A model generated the notes under the pieces. That model was given only the letters and a program-made list of their open reading frames with translations. It searched no databases and was not told the DNA's origin. A stretch of DNA of 64,000 nt from Segatella copri (GTDB taxonomy: Bacteria; Bacteroidota; Bacteroidia; Bacteroidales; Bacteroidaceae), in contig NZ_CP042464.1 of assembly GCF_015074785.1 (NCBI RefSeq), forward strand, positions 3,225,001 through 3,289,000, given 5' to 3'. The translations under genes were made by a program, and so were the position numbers. Positions 25,443 to 34,551 of this stretch are shown piece by piece. Numbering within the stretch: the stretch's first letter is position 1; each line of letters begins with the position of its first letter.

Positions 25443-26078
25443 ATGAAGAAAGACGAACTGCGTATTCTGCAGGTGGGCAACGTATTGGTTTCACCTGATA
25501 TTATCACCGAAAAATTCTGTTGCGACCTTGATGCCTGCAAGGGTGAGTGCTGCATCGAAGGCGATGCGGGAGCTCCTGTTACCCTGGATGAGATTATGGA
25601 GATTGAGGATGCGCTGGATGTGGTTTGGGATGATCTCTCAGCTTCTGCCCAGGCTATCATAGATAAGCAGGGCGTGGCTTATACCGATATTGAAGGCGAT
25701 TTGGTGACGAGCATCGTGAATGGTAAGGATTGTGTGTTTACATGCTACCAGGATTTGAAAGACCTGGGCGATGGACATACGATTCCGAATTGTTGTCTCT
25801 GTGCCTTGGAGCGTGCTTATCGCGAAGGAAAGTCGAAGTTCAAGAAGCCTATCTCCTGTGCTTTGTATCCAATCCGTGCCAAGGATTTCGGCAACGAGGT
25901 GTATGGCATCAACTATAACAAATGGCGTATCTGCAAGGATGCCATCAAGAAAGGAGAGGAGTTGAATCTTCCGGTTTATAAGTTCCTGGAGGGTCCGTTG
26001 GTAGAGAAATTCAGCAAGGAATGGTATGATGAGCTTTGCGAAGTGGCAGAGCAAGTACTTGCCGAATTGGAAGACTAA
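25443..26078 (+). CDS. DUF3109 family cysteine-rich protein
   Basis: 211 aa, no signal peptide. Clusters of cysteines, FCCDLDACKGECC near residue 28, CVFTC near 98, NCCLCAL near 118, ISCALYP near 138 and RIC near 160, match DUF3109, a Bacteroidota family of unknown function that is probably metal-binding (related in Cys pattern to YkgJ zinc/iron chelators). Own start 50 nt after the ung terminator; nothing in the context reveals its substrate. Confidence 0.85.
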   Translation: MKKDELRILQVGNVLVSPDIITEKFCCDLDACKGECCIEGDAGAPVTLDEIMEIEDALDVVWDDLSASAQAIIDKQGVAYTDIEGDLVTSIVNGKDCVFTCYQDLKDLGDGHTIPNCCLCALERAYREGKSKFKKPISCALYPIRAKDFGNEVYGINYNKWRICKDAIKKGEELNLPVYKFLEGPLVEKFSKEWYDELCEVAEQVLAELED

Positions 26079-26089
26079 ATTCAGTTAGA

Positions 26090-26176
26090 GACTTTGGAAG
26101 ATAATAGTTCCGAAGTCTTTTTTGTTTTATAAAAAAAGAGATTTCGAAACGCTGTTGAGCTTATTCCGAAATCTCT
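26090..26176. terminator. Back-to-back terminators between DUF3109 and GH95 operons
   Basis: Plus strand: 11-bp stem (26090-26100 with 26109-26119), 8-nt loop and T run. Minus strand: AGAGATTTCG at 26138-26147 pairs with 26167-26176, with a T run on the minus strand; this hairpin includes the last codons of the minus-strand gene. Confidence 0.8.
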
Positions 26177-27054
26177 AATCCTTCTATATTTGTGATATTA
26201 CTTCTTCTGAAGCCTTTATCCCATGTTATCACGAAATCTTTTTGATGCTCAGCATGGAAACGGTAATAGGCTTGCTCGTCCATTTCGCCACTGCATACAT
26301 ATTGGTTTCCGTTAATATGAAGTGTTGTTCCTTTGCTGGCATTGCGTATCGTGAGCCGGATGGTTCCACGGAACGGACGTCCGAAGTCTATACGGCATCC
26401 CTGATGATCAAATTCCTCCTGGTATGGTTCTAATACCATTTGAAGTTTGTTCTGGGTGAGGTATGGCAGCTGGTCAACAAAGATATAGTTTACCGTATCT
26501 TTGAAGGCGCCTGTCGGATGAACCCATCCTGAAGATTGGTATTCAGCCGATTTCCACTCAGTAGTGTATATTCTATTGTCAAAGTGTTCCTTTTCGTTGT
26601 AACTGCCGCCTTTCAGGGGCTTGCACCACCATGTTTCGTCTGCTTTATGATAAAAAGGAACAGAGTCTGTATACCAGCCATGAAGTTCCAGCGAGAGTTG
26701 TTTGCTCTTATTTCTTATTCTTCCTGGTGCATACCAGACCGCGATGATGTTTTCGCCCTTTTTCAGATATCTGGAGATATCTATGGTTTGCATCAGAAGG
26801 ATGCTGTCTCTGGCTCCTTCGTTGAAAATGCTTGGCGTAGCATTTCTTTCGTTGATGTATAGGCGGGTATTTCCTCCACTTGCCATGTTTATCTCAGCCT
26901 TTAAAGGCTTTTGATCAAGATGATAGATTTTCCTGTATAATATCTCAGAAGAATCGTTGGGGAATGGATATGATACCCAATGGGTACCGAATTCCTGTGC
27001 ATAGGAATTCAGCACCCAGAGAGTTGTAAAGATGAGAATTGTAAAATATCTCAT
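26161..27054 (-). CDS. Secreted beta-sandwich protein resembling the N-terminal part of GH78 rhamnosidases
   Basis: 297 aa with a signal peptide (about 1-19, ending NSYAQ). Residues 45-130 (EINMASGGNTRLYINE, IDISRYLKKGENIIAVWYAPG) and 135-185 (DETWWCKPLKGG, EHFDNRIYTTEW) follow the pattern of the Bac_rhamnosid_N domains, but the (alpha/alpha)6 catalytic barrel is absent and the gene simply ends. It could be a glycan-binding accessory protein. It lies 14 nt after the GH95 gene and is probably co-transcribed. The family link is by eye and tentative. Confidence 0.6.
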   Translation of the reverse strand: MRYFTILIFTTLWVLNSYAQEFGTHWVSYPFPNDSSEILYRKIYHLDQKPLKAEINMASGGNTRLYINERNATPSIFNEGARDSILLMQTIDISRYLKKGENIIAVWYAPGRIRNKSKQLSLELHGWYTDSVPFYHKADETWWCKPLKGGSYNEKEHFDNRIYTTEWKSAEYQSSGWVHPTGAFKDTVNYIFVDQLPYLTQNKLQMVLEPYQEEFDHQGCRIDFGRPFRGTIRLTIRNASKGTTLHINGNQYVCSGEMDEQAYYRFHAEHQKDFVITWDKGFRRSNITNIEGLEISE

Positions 27055-27068
27055 AGATTATTATTTGT

Positions 27069-29444
27069 CTATTTTATGAGTTTTGTTTCGCCAGCCTTGA
27101 AATTTAATGCTTTCTGCTTACCATTATACTTGACGGTCAGGTTTCCGGCATTCTTGCTGGTGATGGAAGCTTTGCTGACCTTTCCTCCGTTCCATACGAG
27201 ATTAATCTCGTAGTTTCCACGTGCTTTGATACCCTTAATTTCGCCTGCAGGCCATTCTTTAGGTAGAGCAGGAAGAAGATGCATAGTCTCGCCATCGCAT
27301 TGCATCAGCATCTCGCATACACCTGCTGTGCCTCCGAAGTTGCCATCTATCTGGAAAGGTGGATGGGCATCAAAGAGGTTAGGGTAGGTGCCACCGCTGT
27401 GGTGTTTGCTGTCCTTGTAGACTTCAGGGCTTACGTAGGTGAGCAGCTTGCGGTATATCTGATAAGCTTTGTCGGCACGATGCAGACGAGCCCAGAGGTT
27501 GATTCTCCAGCCTGTACTCCAACCGGTGGAATTATCGCCCTTGATTTCCAGGGTCTTGGTTGCGGCAGCAGCAAGTTCCGGAGTCTTGTTTACCGAAATC
27601 TGATGGAATGGATAGAGCCCCAGCAGGTGTGACTGGTGGCGATGATGCCAATCCTGGTCTTCCCAATCGTGGTACCACTCCATCAGATTGCCCCGCTTAC
27701 CGATGTGGTAAGGGCGCAGGCGATTGAGGGCTGATTGCAACTGCTGCTGGTAATCGTTGTCGATGCCCAGGGCTTTTGCTCCCTTGATGGTATTCTTGAA
27801 GAGCTCGCGGATGATGGCGAGGTCGGCGGTTCCGCCATAGAAACTGCTGCCACGGTAGCCCTTATCGGTAATGTAATCTGCCTCTGGCGATGTGCAAGGA
27901 GCAGTAATCAGCTCGTTTGGATTGTGTGGATTCGGGATGAGCCACGCAAGCAGGAAGTCGGCAGCCCCCTTCATCAGCGGATAGGCTGTATTGCGAAGAT
28001 ATTCGGTATCGCGGGTATAGTCATAGTGATCCCAAAGGGTTTCTACAAGCCAGGCTCCACCCATAGCCCAGTTGCTCCATTGCGGACTTTCGTTTCCGGT
28101 TCCTACAGGATTGGTCATTGCCCAGGCATCAGTGTTGTGTCCAGCGCACCATCCCTTATCGATACCATAGAAGTGCTGGGCATTGTGGCGACCTGTCACA
28201 GCCATACCCTCTACCAATCCGTCTACTGGGGCTACCAGTTCTGAGAGGTTCGCAACTTCTGCCGGCCAGTAATTTTCTTCCAGATTGATGTTGATGGTAT
28301 AGTTGCCGCGCCATGGCGAACGGAGGGCTGGTGCCCAGAGTCCCTGTAGGTTGGCAGGCACTCCCTTGGTTCTACTGCTGCTGATGAGCAGGTATCTGCC
28401 ATACTGGAAATAGAGCTGTTCCAGATAAGGGTTGTTCTCGTGGTTGTCGCTGTAGGCGAGCAACTGTTTGTCGGTAGGGCGGGTGGCATCAAACTTGGCT
28501 CCTTTCAGGTTCAAACTCACTCTATCAAAGAGTTTCTTGTAGTCGGCGATGTGACGCTGTTTGAATTCTTCGTAAGTGAAGTTGGCAAGGTGCCAGGCTT
28601 CATCGGTTACGTTCTCGATGTATGGAGCTCCTTCCTTCACAGGATGCTTGTCGAATCCGTTGTAACTTGTTTCGTTTACGAGATAGATGATAGCCTCGCT
28701 CACATTCTTCAGATGGAGTACAGAATCGCTTGCCCACACTTTTCCGTCGGTGTTCTTCACCTGAAGCATGGCACAGTAATGCGTACTGTTGGTTTCATCG
28801 CCGAGAACATGTCCCGTCATGGTGAGCTGTCCTCTGGATGCTTTTACCTGATGGGGAATGAGGGAAGTGAGTGAGATGTCGCTGTTGATGGATCTCTTCT
28901 GGGAGGCACTCAGCTTGATGGCAATCATCTTGTCGGGATGAGAAGCAAAATACTCTTTGGTGTATTGGATGCCGTTGCGCCTGTAATGAACAGTAGCCAG
29001 GGAGTTGTCGAGGCTCAGTTCGCGGTAATAATCCGTAAACTCGCCCTGGTTGCAGTCTTTGATATTGATCATGCCCAGTGGCTGATAGAACTCCGAGTTA
29101 TGGCCTTGCACATAGTGTTGCAGGGAATCGGCGGTCTTGTAATCCTCCTTGAACAGCGCCTCTCTGATTTTCGGAATCCACTTGTAGGCTTCGCCACCTT
29201 CGTTGGGATTCACAGGCACGCCCGTCCAAAGGGTGATGTCGTTGAGCTGGATAGAGTCATTATTGGCTCCACCATAAACCAGCGCACCCAGTTTGCCATT
29301 GCCTAATGGCAGTGACTCTTCGAAGGCGTATGCAGGTTTGTTGTACCACAACTTGTTGGGTTGCAACTCTTTACTTACTGTTGTTGCCTGGCAGTTCCAC
29401 GTACTAGAGGCAGCTAACGCAATCGTAAAAAATATATGCTTCAT
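27069..29444 (-). CDS. GH95 family alpha-L-fucosidase / alpha-L-galactosidase
   Basis: 791 aa from ATG 29444, chosen because a signal peptide (MKHIFFTIALAASSTWNCQA) begins there; the frame is open 63 nt further upstream. The N-terminal beta-sandwich starts LWYNKPAYAFEESLPLGNGKLGA, and the helical barrel carries NYTININ-LEENYWPAEVANL, AWAMTNPVGTGNE and DGNFGGTAGVCEML, all GH95 hallmarks. Such enzymes remove terminal alpha-1,2-linked L-fucose or, in plant-glycan degraders, L-galactose from xyloglucan or pectin. Which is used here cannot be decided. First gene of a two-gene unit. Confidence 0.92.
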   Translation of the reverse strand: MKHIFFTIALAASSTWNCQATTVSKELQPNKLWYNKPAYAFEESLPLGNGKLGALVYGGANNDSIQLNDITLWTGVPVNPNEGGEAYKWIPKIREALFKEDYKTADSLQHYVQGHNSEFYQPLGMINIKDCNQGEFTDYYRELSLDNSLATVHYRRNGIQYTKEYFASHPDKMIAIKLSASQKRSINSDISLTSLIPHQVKASRGQLTMTGHVLGDETNSTHYCAMLQVKNTDGKVWASDSVLHLKNVSEAIIYLVNETSYNGFDKHPVKEGAPYIENVTDEAWHLANFTYEEFKQRHIADYKKLFDRVSLNLKGAKFDATRPTDKQLLAYSDNHENNPYLEQLYFQYGRYLLISSSRTKGVPANLQGLWAPALRSPWRGNYTININLEENYWPAEVANLSELVAPVDGLVEGMAVTGRHNAQHFYGIDKGWCAGHNTDAWAMTNPVGTGNESPQWSNWAMGGAWLVETLWDHYDYTRDTEYLRNTAYPLMKGAADFLLAWLIPNPHNPNELITAPCTSPEADYITDKGYRGSSFYGGTADLAIIRELFKNTIKGAKALGIDNDYQQQLQSALNRLRPYHIGKRGNLMEWYHDWEDQDWHHRHQSHLLGLYPFHQISVNKTPELAAAATKTLEIKGDNSTGWSTGWRINLWARLHRADKAYQIYRKLLTYVSPEVYKDSKHHSGGTYPNLFDAHPPFQIDGNFGGTAGVCEMLMQCDGETMHLLPALPKEWPAGEIKGIKARGNYEINLVWNGGKVSKASITSKNAGNLTVKYNGKQKALNFKAGETKLIK

Positions 29445-29522
29445 AAAGATGGTATTGTTGGTTTTAAAATTCGATGCCCGGAAACGAAGTCGGAAGGTGA
29501 TGCTCATTGGATGAGGCTATCC

Positions 29523-29558
29523 AAAAAAGGGGGAAGACTCTCGCTGAGTCTACCCCCA
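29523..29558 (-). terminator. Terminator of gyrB
   Basis: On the minus strand a 12-bp stem (GGGGGTAGACTC with GAGTCTTCCCCC, one mismatch) around 29529-29555 is followed by seven T. Confidence 0.85.
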
Positions 29559-29575
29559 ATATGTTCGTGTTAACT

Positions 29576-31546
29576 TTAAGCGTCGATATTGGCGTAAGTA
29601 GCATTCTGTTCGATGAACTCGCGGCGTGGTTCTACATCATCACCCATCAACATAGAGAAAATCTCATCAGCCTGGGCTGCGTTCTCGATAGTAACCTGCT
29701 TGAGCAAGCGTGTAGATGGGTCCATAGTAGTTTCCCAAAGCTGCTCTGGGTTCATCTCACCCAAACCTTTGTATCGCTGGGTGTGGATATTCTTGTCTTC
29801 TACTCCATCTCCATACTTGTCGATGAATGCCTGGCGCTGCTGCTCTGTATAGCAATACTCGCTTACCTTGCTGCGATAAGTACACTTGTAGAGTGGTGGG
29901 GTAGCGATATACAGATGGCCTTCTTCAATAACCTTTGGCATGAAACGATAGAAGAGTGTCATAATCAATGTGTCGATGTGAGAACCATCGACGTCGGCAT
30001 CGGTCATGATGATAATCTTGTCGTAACGCAACTTGTCGGTATTAGCCTCCTTGCTGTCTTCGCCATCTACACCGAAGCGGACACCGATACTTTGGATGAT
30101 ATTCATGACAGACTCAGCTTCGAATACCTTGTGCCACTGTACCTTTTCTACATTCAGAATCTTACCACGCAATGGGAGAATGGCCTGACGGAAACGGTCG
30201 CGACCCTGCTTGGCAGAACCACCGGCGGAATCACCCTCGACGAGGAAGATCTCGCATTCTTTAGGATCCTTCATTGAGCAATCGGCAAGTTTACCAGGAA
30301 GACCACCACCTGTCATGAAGTTCTTGCGCTGTACACTTTCACGTGCCTTGCGGGCAGCTATGCGGGCCGTAGCAGCCAGGACAACCTTTTCGCAGATTCG
30401 CTTTGCCTCGTCTGGATGTTCTTCCAGATAATCAGACAAAGCCTCGTTTACAGCCTGCTGAACGGCACCTTGTACCTCGCTGTTACCGAGCTTGGTCTTG
30501 GTCTGTCCCTCAAACTGAGGTTCAGCTACCTTGATGGAGATAACGGCAGTAAGACCCTCGCGGAAGTCTTCTGGTGCAATCTCTACCTTTGCCTTCTCAA
30601 TCTGTTTAGAGATGGTTGGGTCAGCTTCTGCGTAAGCCTTCAAGGTGCGGGTCAACGCCATACGGAAACCAGTCAGGTGGGTACCACCCTCAATGGTGTT
30701 GATGTTATTGACGTATGAGTGGATATTCTCAGAGTAATCTGTGTTGTACATCACAGCAATCTCGATAGGAATACCCTGCTTTTCTGTCTTCAGATAGATA
30801 ACATCATCGAAGAGATGAGTGCGGTGACGGTCTACGTAACGGACGAATTCCTTCAAACCATCCTTAGCGTGGAAAACCTGCTCCTTGGTCTTACCTTCCT
30901 CGTCAGGGCGCAAATCTTTCAAGGTAATCTTGATACCTGCATTGAGGAATGCCAACTCGCGCATACGGTTGGCAATGATGTCCCACTTATAGACAGTGTG
31001 AGTAAAGATGGTTGGATCTGGCCAGAACTGCTGGCGTGTACCGCGCTTGTTGGTTTCACCTACCACCTTAACCGGATAGAGAGGCTTACCCTTCTCATAT
31101 TCCTGCTGGTAGATTTTGCCGCCACGGAACACCTGTGACAACATGTGGGTAGAAAGTGCATTCACACAACTTACACCCACACCATGTAAACCGCCAGATA
31201 CCTTGTAAGAACCCTTGTCGAACTTACCACCTGCGTGAAGCACGGTCATAACGACTTCGAGGGCTGATTTATGTAGTTTCTCGTGCATATCCACAGGGAT
31301 ACCACGACCATTATCTTCTACGGTGATAGAGTTGTCTTCGTTGATGGTAACTTCGATGTCGGTACAGTAGCCCGCCATTGCTTCGTCAATAGAGTTGTCT
31401 ACAGTTTCGTTTACCAAGTGATGAAGACCCTTTTCGGAGATGTCACCAATATACATCGCCGGACGTTTGCGAACAGCTTCCAGGCCTTCCAGAACCTGAA
31501 TGTTACTCGCAGAGTAATTATTTGCGTTGTTTTGATTTTCTGCCAT
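29576..31546 (-). CDS. gyrB: DNA gyrase subunit B
   Basis: 656 aa. GHKL ATPase domain at the N-terminus (RKRPAMYIGD, NETVDNSIDEA, EDNGRGIPV, GGLHGVGVS), transducer, then TOPRIM with EGDSAGGSAKQGRDR and DADVDGSHI, and the C-terminal QRYKGLGEMNPEQLWETT. Partners GyrA to introduce negative supercoils using ATP; target of coumarins. Length matches Bacteroidota GyrB. Monocistronic with its own promoter (TATCTTTG, 31577-31570) and terminator. Confidence 0.97.
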   Translation of the reverse strand: MAENQNNANNYSASNIQVLEGLEAVRKRPAMYIGDISEKGLHHLVNETVDNSIDEAMAGYCTDIEVTINEDNSITVEDNGRGIPVDMHEKLHKSALEVVMTVLHAGGKFDKGSYKVSGGLHGVGVSCVNALSTHMLSQVFRGGKIYQQEYEKGKPLYPVKVVGETNKRGTRQQFWPDPTIFTHTVYKWDIIANRMRELAFLNAGIKITLKDLRPDEEGKTKEQVFHAKDGLKEFVRYVDRHRTHLFDDVIYLKTEKQGIPIEIAVMYNTDYSENIHSYVNNINTIEGGTHLTGFRMALTRTLKAYAEADPTISKQIEKAKVEIAPEDFREGLTAVISIKVAEPQFEGQTKTKLGNSEVQGAVQQAVNEALSDYLEEHPDEAKRICEKVVLAATARIAARKARESVQRKNFMTGGGLPGKLADCSMKDPKECEIFLVEGDSAGGSAKQGRDRFRQAILPLRGKILNVEKVQWHKVFEAESVMNIIQSIGVRFGVDGEDSKEANTDKLRYDKIIIMTDADVDGSHIDTLIMTLFYRFMPKVIEEGHLYIATPPLYKCTYRSKVSEYCYTEQQRQAFIDKYGDGVEDKNIHTQRYKGLGEMNPEQLWETTMDPSTRLLKQVTIENAAQADEIFSMLMGDDVEPRREFIEQNATYANIDA

Positions 31547-31853
31547 TTTAGTATTGTCTTATTTCCGTGCAAAGATACTAAAAAAAGCTGAGAAACAGGA
31601 ACTTTTGTTTGTGAAAAATCACCAAAAAGTGAAGAAAAAACGTAGAATGTGAACTTTAGCGGCAAAAGTGTCTTGAAAAAGCTGTTTAATAATCGTTTTG
31701 CGCGTTTTTATAGGGTATGTTGTAGTATAAAACCGGTTGTGATGGGAAGATTTTATGATGCAGGAAATGGATAGTCGGGTTCATAGAAAAGAATAAGGCT
31801 GCGACCCTATAAAGGATTGCAGCCTTATTTATTTCTTTGCTTTGACTTATAAG
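31547..31853. other. Intergenic region with gyrB promoter and rpsT terminator
   Basis: Contains the minus-strand -7 box of gyrB (TATCTTTG, 31577-31570) and the terminator of rpsT, a perfect 11-bp stem (31792-31802 AATAAGGCTGC with 31819-31829). The 200 nt between hold nothing I recognise. Confidence 0.75.
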
Positions 31854-32108
31854 TTAGGCCAACTTAGCGATGTGCTTTGTAAGACCAGACTTCAAGTTTG
31901 CAGCCTTGTTGTCGTGGATAACGTTGATCTTAGCCAACTTGTCTAAAAGCTTCTGAACAGTAGGATAGAGCTTTGCAGCCTCTTCCTTGTCAGACATGTT
32001 GCGCAACTTGCGGACAGCATTGCGCATAGTCTTTGCATAATACTTATTGTGCAAAGACTTCTTCTTGTCCTGACGGATTCTCTTGATTGATGATTTGTGA
32101 TTTGCCAT
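31854..32108 (-). CDS. rpsT: 30S ribosomal protein S20
   Basis: 84 aa, very basic, with [17 protein letters not shown] at the start and [15 protein letters not shown] at the end, the S20 pattern. Binds 16S rRNA in the small subunit body. Follows tRNA-Glu by 37 nt on the same strand and may share its promoter; the terminator is at 31792-31829. Confidence 0.97.
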   Translation of the reverse strand: MANHKSSIKRIRQDKKKSLHNKYYAKTMRNAVRKLRNMSDKEEAAKLYPTVQKLLDKLAKINVIHDNKAANLKSGLTKHIAKLA

Positions 32109-32145
32109 CTTCTTTATGTTATTTTTTTTATTTCTTAAATGTTTG

Positions 32146-32217
32146 TAGTCCCTAGCAGAGTCGAACTGCTCTTTAGAGAATGAAAATCTCTCGTCCTAAC
32201 CGATAGACGAAGGGACC
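32146..32217 (-). tRNA. tRNA-Glu (anticodon TTC)
   Basis: On the minus strand the acceptor GGTCCCT pairs with AGGGACT, the anticodon stem AGAGA/TCTCT encloses the loop TTTTCAT with anticodon TTC, and the T arm GCAGTTCGACTCTGC is intact. CCA is not encoded. HipA-type toxins act on glutamyl-tRNA synthetase in E. coli, but nothing links this gene to hipA here. Confidence 0.95.
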
Positions 32218-32235
32218 ATTGCTTATTTGCGGGTG

Positions 32236-32314
32236 CAAAGTTACTACTTTTATTTGAATCTAGCAAATTTTTCATAGAAAATTTTCGCTAAATGCGCATT
32301 TTTTTGTATTTTTG
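32236..32314. promoter_or_regulatory. Divergent promoters for tRNA-Glu/rpsT and recO
   Basis: Minus-strand TAACTTTG at 32243-32236, 19 nt before the tRNA; plus-strand TATTTTTG at 32307-32314, 28 nt before the recO start at 32342. Confidence 0.7.
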
Positions 32315-32341
32315 CCCTGTTTTTCACTAATATTAGGCAAA

Positions 32342-33067
32342 ATGGAGATAAAAACTAGTGCTATCGTATTGCAAACCATCAAGTATGGGGACTCTCAACT
32401 TATCGTGGATTTCTTCACCGAAAAGTTGGGAAGACTCTCCTTTATGGTACGTGTGCCTAAGTCATCTAAGGGGAAGATGAAACGGCAGCTTTTCCAACCG
32501 CTCATGGTCTTGAATTTAGAATTTGATTATCGTCCCAAGTCAAATCTGCAGCGCCTTAGGGATGTTTCGATTCAGATTCCATTCTCTGATATCCCTTTTT
32601 CTCCATACAAACTTGGCATTTCCATGTTCTTGGCAGAACTGCTTTCATATGCTACCCGTCATGAGCAGGCTAATGGTGCGCTCTATCTTTTCATACAGGA
32701 CAGTATCGAATGGTTAGACCATGCTAAAGGTGCTATTGCCAATTTCCATATAGTCTTTATGATTCAGCTCTCTTTTCATTTGGGTTTTATGCCCAATATA
32801 GAGAGCGGTATGTCTGGCGATTATTTTGATTTGGTAGATGGATGTTTTGCAGCTCATGTTCCTTCGCATGTACATTATTTAAATAAGGAAGATTCTATGC
32901 GGCTTGTGTCTTTGTTCCGTTTAGACTATAAAACAATGCACCTCTACACAATGTCTCGTATGGAACGAAACAGGTGTGTAGAGGTGATACTGGAGTATTA
33001 TAAACTTCATTTGCCAGGTTTCCCGGAAATGAAGAGTTTTGCTGTTCTTCAGGAACTGTTTGCTTAG
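32342..33067 (+). CDS. recO: DNA repair protein RecO
   Basis: 241 aa from ATG 32342. N-terminal OB fold (KTSAIVLQTIKYGDSQLIVDFFTEKLGRLSFMV) followed by a helical domain, as in Bacteroidota RecO. Loads RecA onto SSB-coated gaps with RecR and anneals strands. An in-frame ATG at 32312 lies inside the -7 box and is rejected. The zinc-finger cysteines of some RecO proteins are not seen. Convergent with ftsZ. Confidence 0.92.
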   Translation: MEIKTSAIVLQTIKYGDSQLIVDFFTEKLGRLSFMVRVPKSSKGKMKRQLFQPLMVLNLEFDYRPKSNLQRLRDVSIQIPFSDIPFSPYKLGISMFLAELLSYATRHEQANGALYLFIQDSIEWLDHAKGAIANFHIVFMIQLSFHLGFMPNIESGMSGDYFDLVDGCFAAHVPSHVHYLNKEDSMRLVSLFRLDYKTMHLYTMSRMERNRCVEVILEYYKLHLPGFPEMKSFAVLQELFA

Positions 33068-33076
33068 TCTTTTCAG

Positions 33077-33108
33077 GTTTCCCCGCTTGCTTGATGTAAG
33101 CGGGAAAC
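33077..33108. terminator. Hairpin between recO and ftsZ
   Basis: GTTTCCCCGCTT (33077-33088) pairs with AAGCGGGAAAC (33098-33108) with one bulge. No good T run on either strand, so terminator function is uncertain; it may serve both convergent genes. Confidence 0.5.
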
Positions 33109-33130
33109 AGACGACGGCTATGTCCTCTGT

Positions 33131-34462
33131 TTAGGCAAAACTGATAACGCCCTGTACTGTAGCATCATCATTATTGTCTTCTTTCGGTTCTGTATTACCG
33201 GAAGCTATATTACGGATTTCTTCCAGAGTCTGTCGGGTACGCTTATAGGTAGGCGTGTTTTCTACCTGAAGGATGACATCCTCGTTATCCAAATCTTCCT
33301 GGCGGAACAGGAATATGTGTGGATGACGCTTATACTGTGTCGTATTGCCATCGCTGCCATAATAGCGCTTGCGGCGGTCTTCTCTTTCAGCACGTTTCTC
33401 CTCTTCTTCAGCGAGACGGCGAGATTCTTCCTCAGTATGTTTCTTGAGGTGGCGGTTCATTCCCTCTACATCCTCGAGTCCGAAACCTGTTGCGAGTACG
33501 GTTACCTTTACGCGGCTTCCCAATTCAGGGTCAATGGCAAGACCCCATTTCAATTCGAAGTCGTCACCGAATTTCTCCATAAAGTCGTTGACATCATTCA
33601 TCTCGTCCATGGTCAAGCCAGGATTATCTTTCTTCTCGCTTGCAAATGCGATGCTGAGCAGAATCTTCTTAGAGTTGAATACGTCATTATCGTTAAGGAG
33701 TGGTGAGTTCAATGCATCTTCTATCGCTTTCTTTACTCTTCCTTCTCCCTCACCGTAACCTGTACTCATGATAGCCACACCGCCATCTTTCAGTACGGTC
33801 TTCACATCATTGAAGTCGAGGTTGATGAGACCATGTACGGTAATGATTTCAGCGATACTCTTGGCAGCTACACTCAATGTGTCGTCAGCTTTGCCGAAGG
33901 CATCGAGAACGGCAAGGTCTGGATAAATCTGGCGAAGACGTTCATTGTTGATTACCAGTAAGGCATCTACATGCTTCGACATTTCCTCTACACCATCCAA
34001 TGCCTGGTCAATCTTCTTAGGACCTTCAAAACGGAATGGGATGGTTACGATACCAACGGTAAGAATACCTAACTCCTTACTTACTCTGGCGATGACAGGT
34101 GCTGCACCTGTACCGGTACCGCCACCCATACCCGCTGTGATGAATGCCATTTTTGTTCCATCGTTGAGCATGTTCTTGATATCTTCAAGAGTCTCTTCGG
34201 CAGCCTGGCGTGCCTTGGCAGGTTTGTTTCCTGCACCCAGACCTTCCTTACCTAGCTGCAGGTGTACAGGCACAGGTGAGTCGTTAAGTGCCTGGTTGTC
34301 TGTGTTGCAGAGTACGAATGTTACATCGTGTATACCTTCGCGGTACATGTGGTTGACGGCATTTCCACCGCCACCACCAACACCAATCACTTTGATGATG
34401 CTATTTTCTTTTTCAGGTTCCCCAAAGTCAAGAATATGAGGAGCGTTTCCATTATCTAGCAT
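33131..34462 (-). CDS. ftsZ: Cell division GTPase FtsZ
   Basis: 443 aa. Tubulin-like GTPase with GVGGGGGNAVNHM, the signature ITAGMGGGTGTGAAPVIA and the synergy loop NLDFNDVKTVLKDGG. Polymerises into the Z-ring at midcell. After residue about 325 there is a long charged linker (EEESRRLAEEEEKRAEREDRRKR) and a C-terminal segment (TYKRTRQTLEEIRNIAS) where the FtsA-binding peptide is expected. Last gene of the dcw cluster, 89 nt after ftsA. Confidence 0.98.
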   Translation of the reverse strand: MLDNGNAPHILDFGEPEKENSIIKVIGVGGGGGNAVNHMYREGIHDVTFVLCNTDNQALNDSPVPVHLQLGKEGLGAGNKPAKARQAAEETLEDIKNMLNDGTKMAFITAGMGGGTGTGAAPVIARVSKELGILTVGIVTIPFRFEGPKKIDQALDGVEEMSKHVDALLVINNERLRQIYPDLAVLDAFGKADDTLSVAAKSIAEIITVHGLINLDFNDVKTVLKDGGVAIMSTGYGEGEGRVKKAIEDALNSPLLNDNDVFNSKKILLSIAFASEKKDNPGLTMDEMNDVNDFMEKFGDDFELKWGLAIDPELGSRVKVTVLATGFGLEDVEGMNRHLKKHTEEESRRLAEEEEKRAEREDRRKRYYGSDGNTTQYKRHPHIFLFRQEDLDNEDVILQVENTPTYKRTRQTLEEIRNIASGNTEPKEDNNDDATVQGVISFA

Positions 34463-34551
34463 AGTCGTATAATCTTTATAGGGTTTATCTATCTGATTTT
34501 TTATTTAACCTGTTGTGAAATCTGTTTTCTGATAGCCTGGTCTTTGGCATC

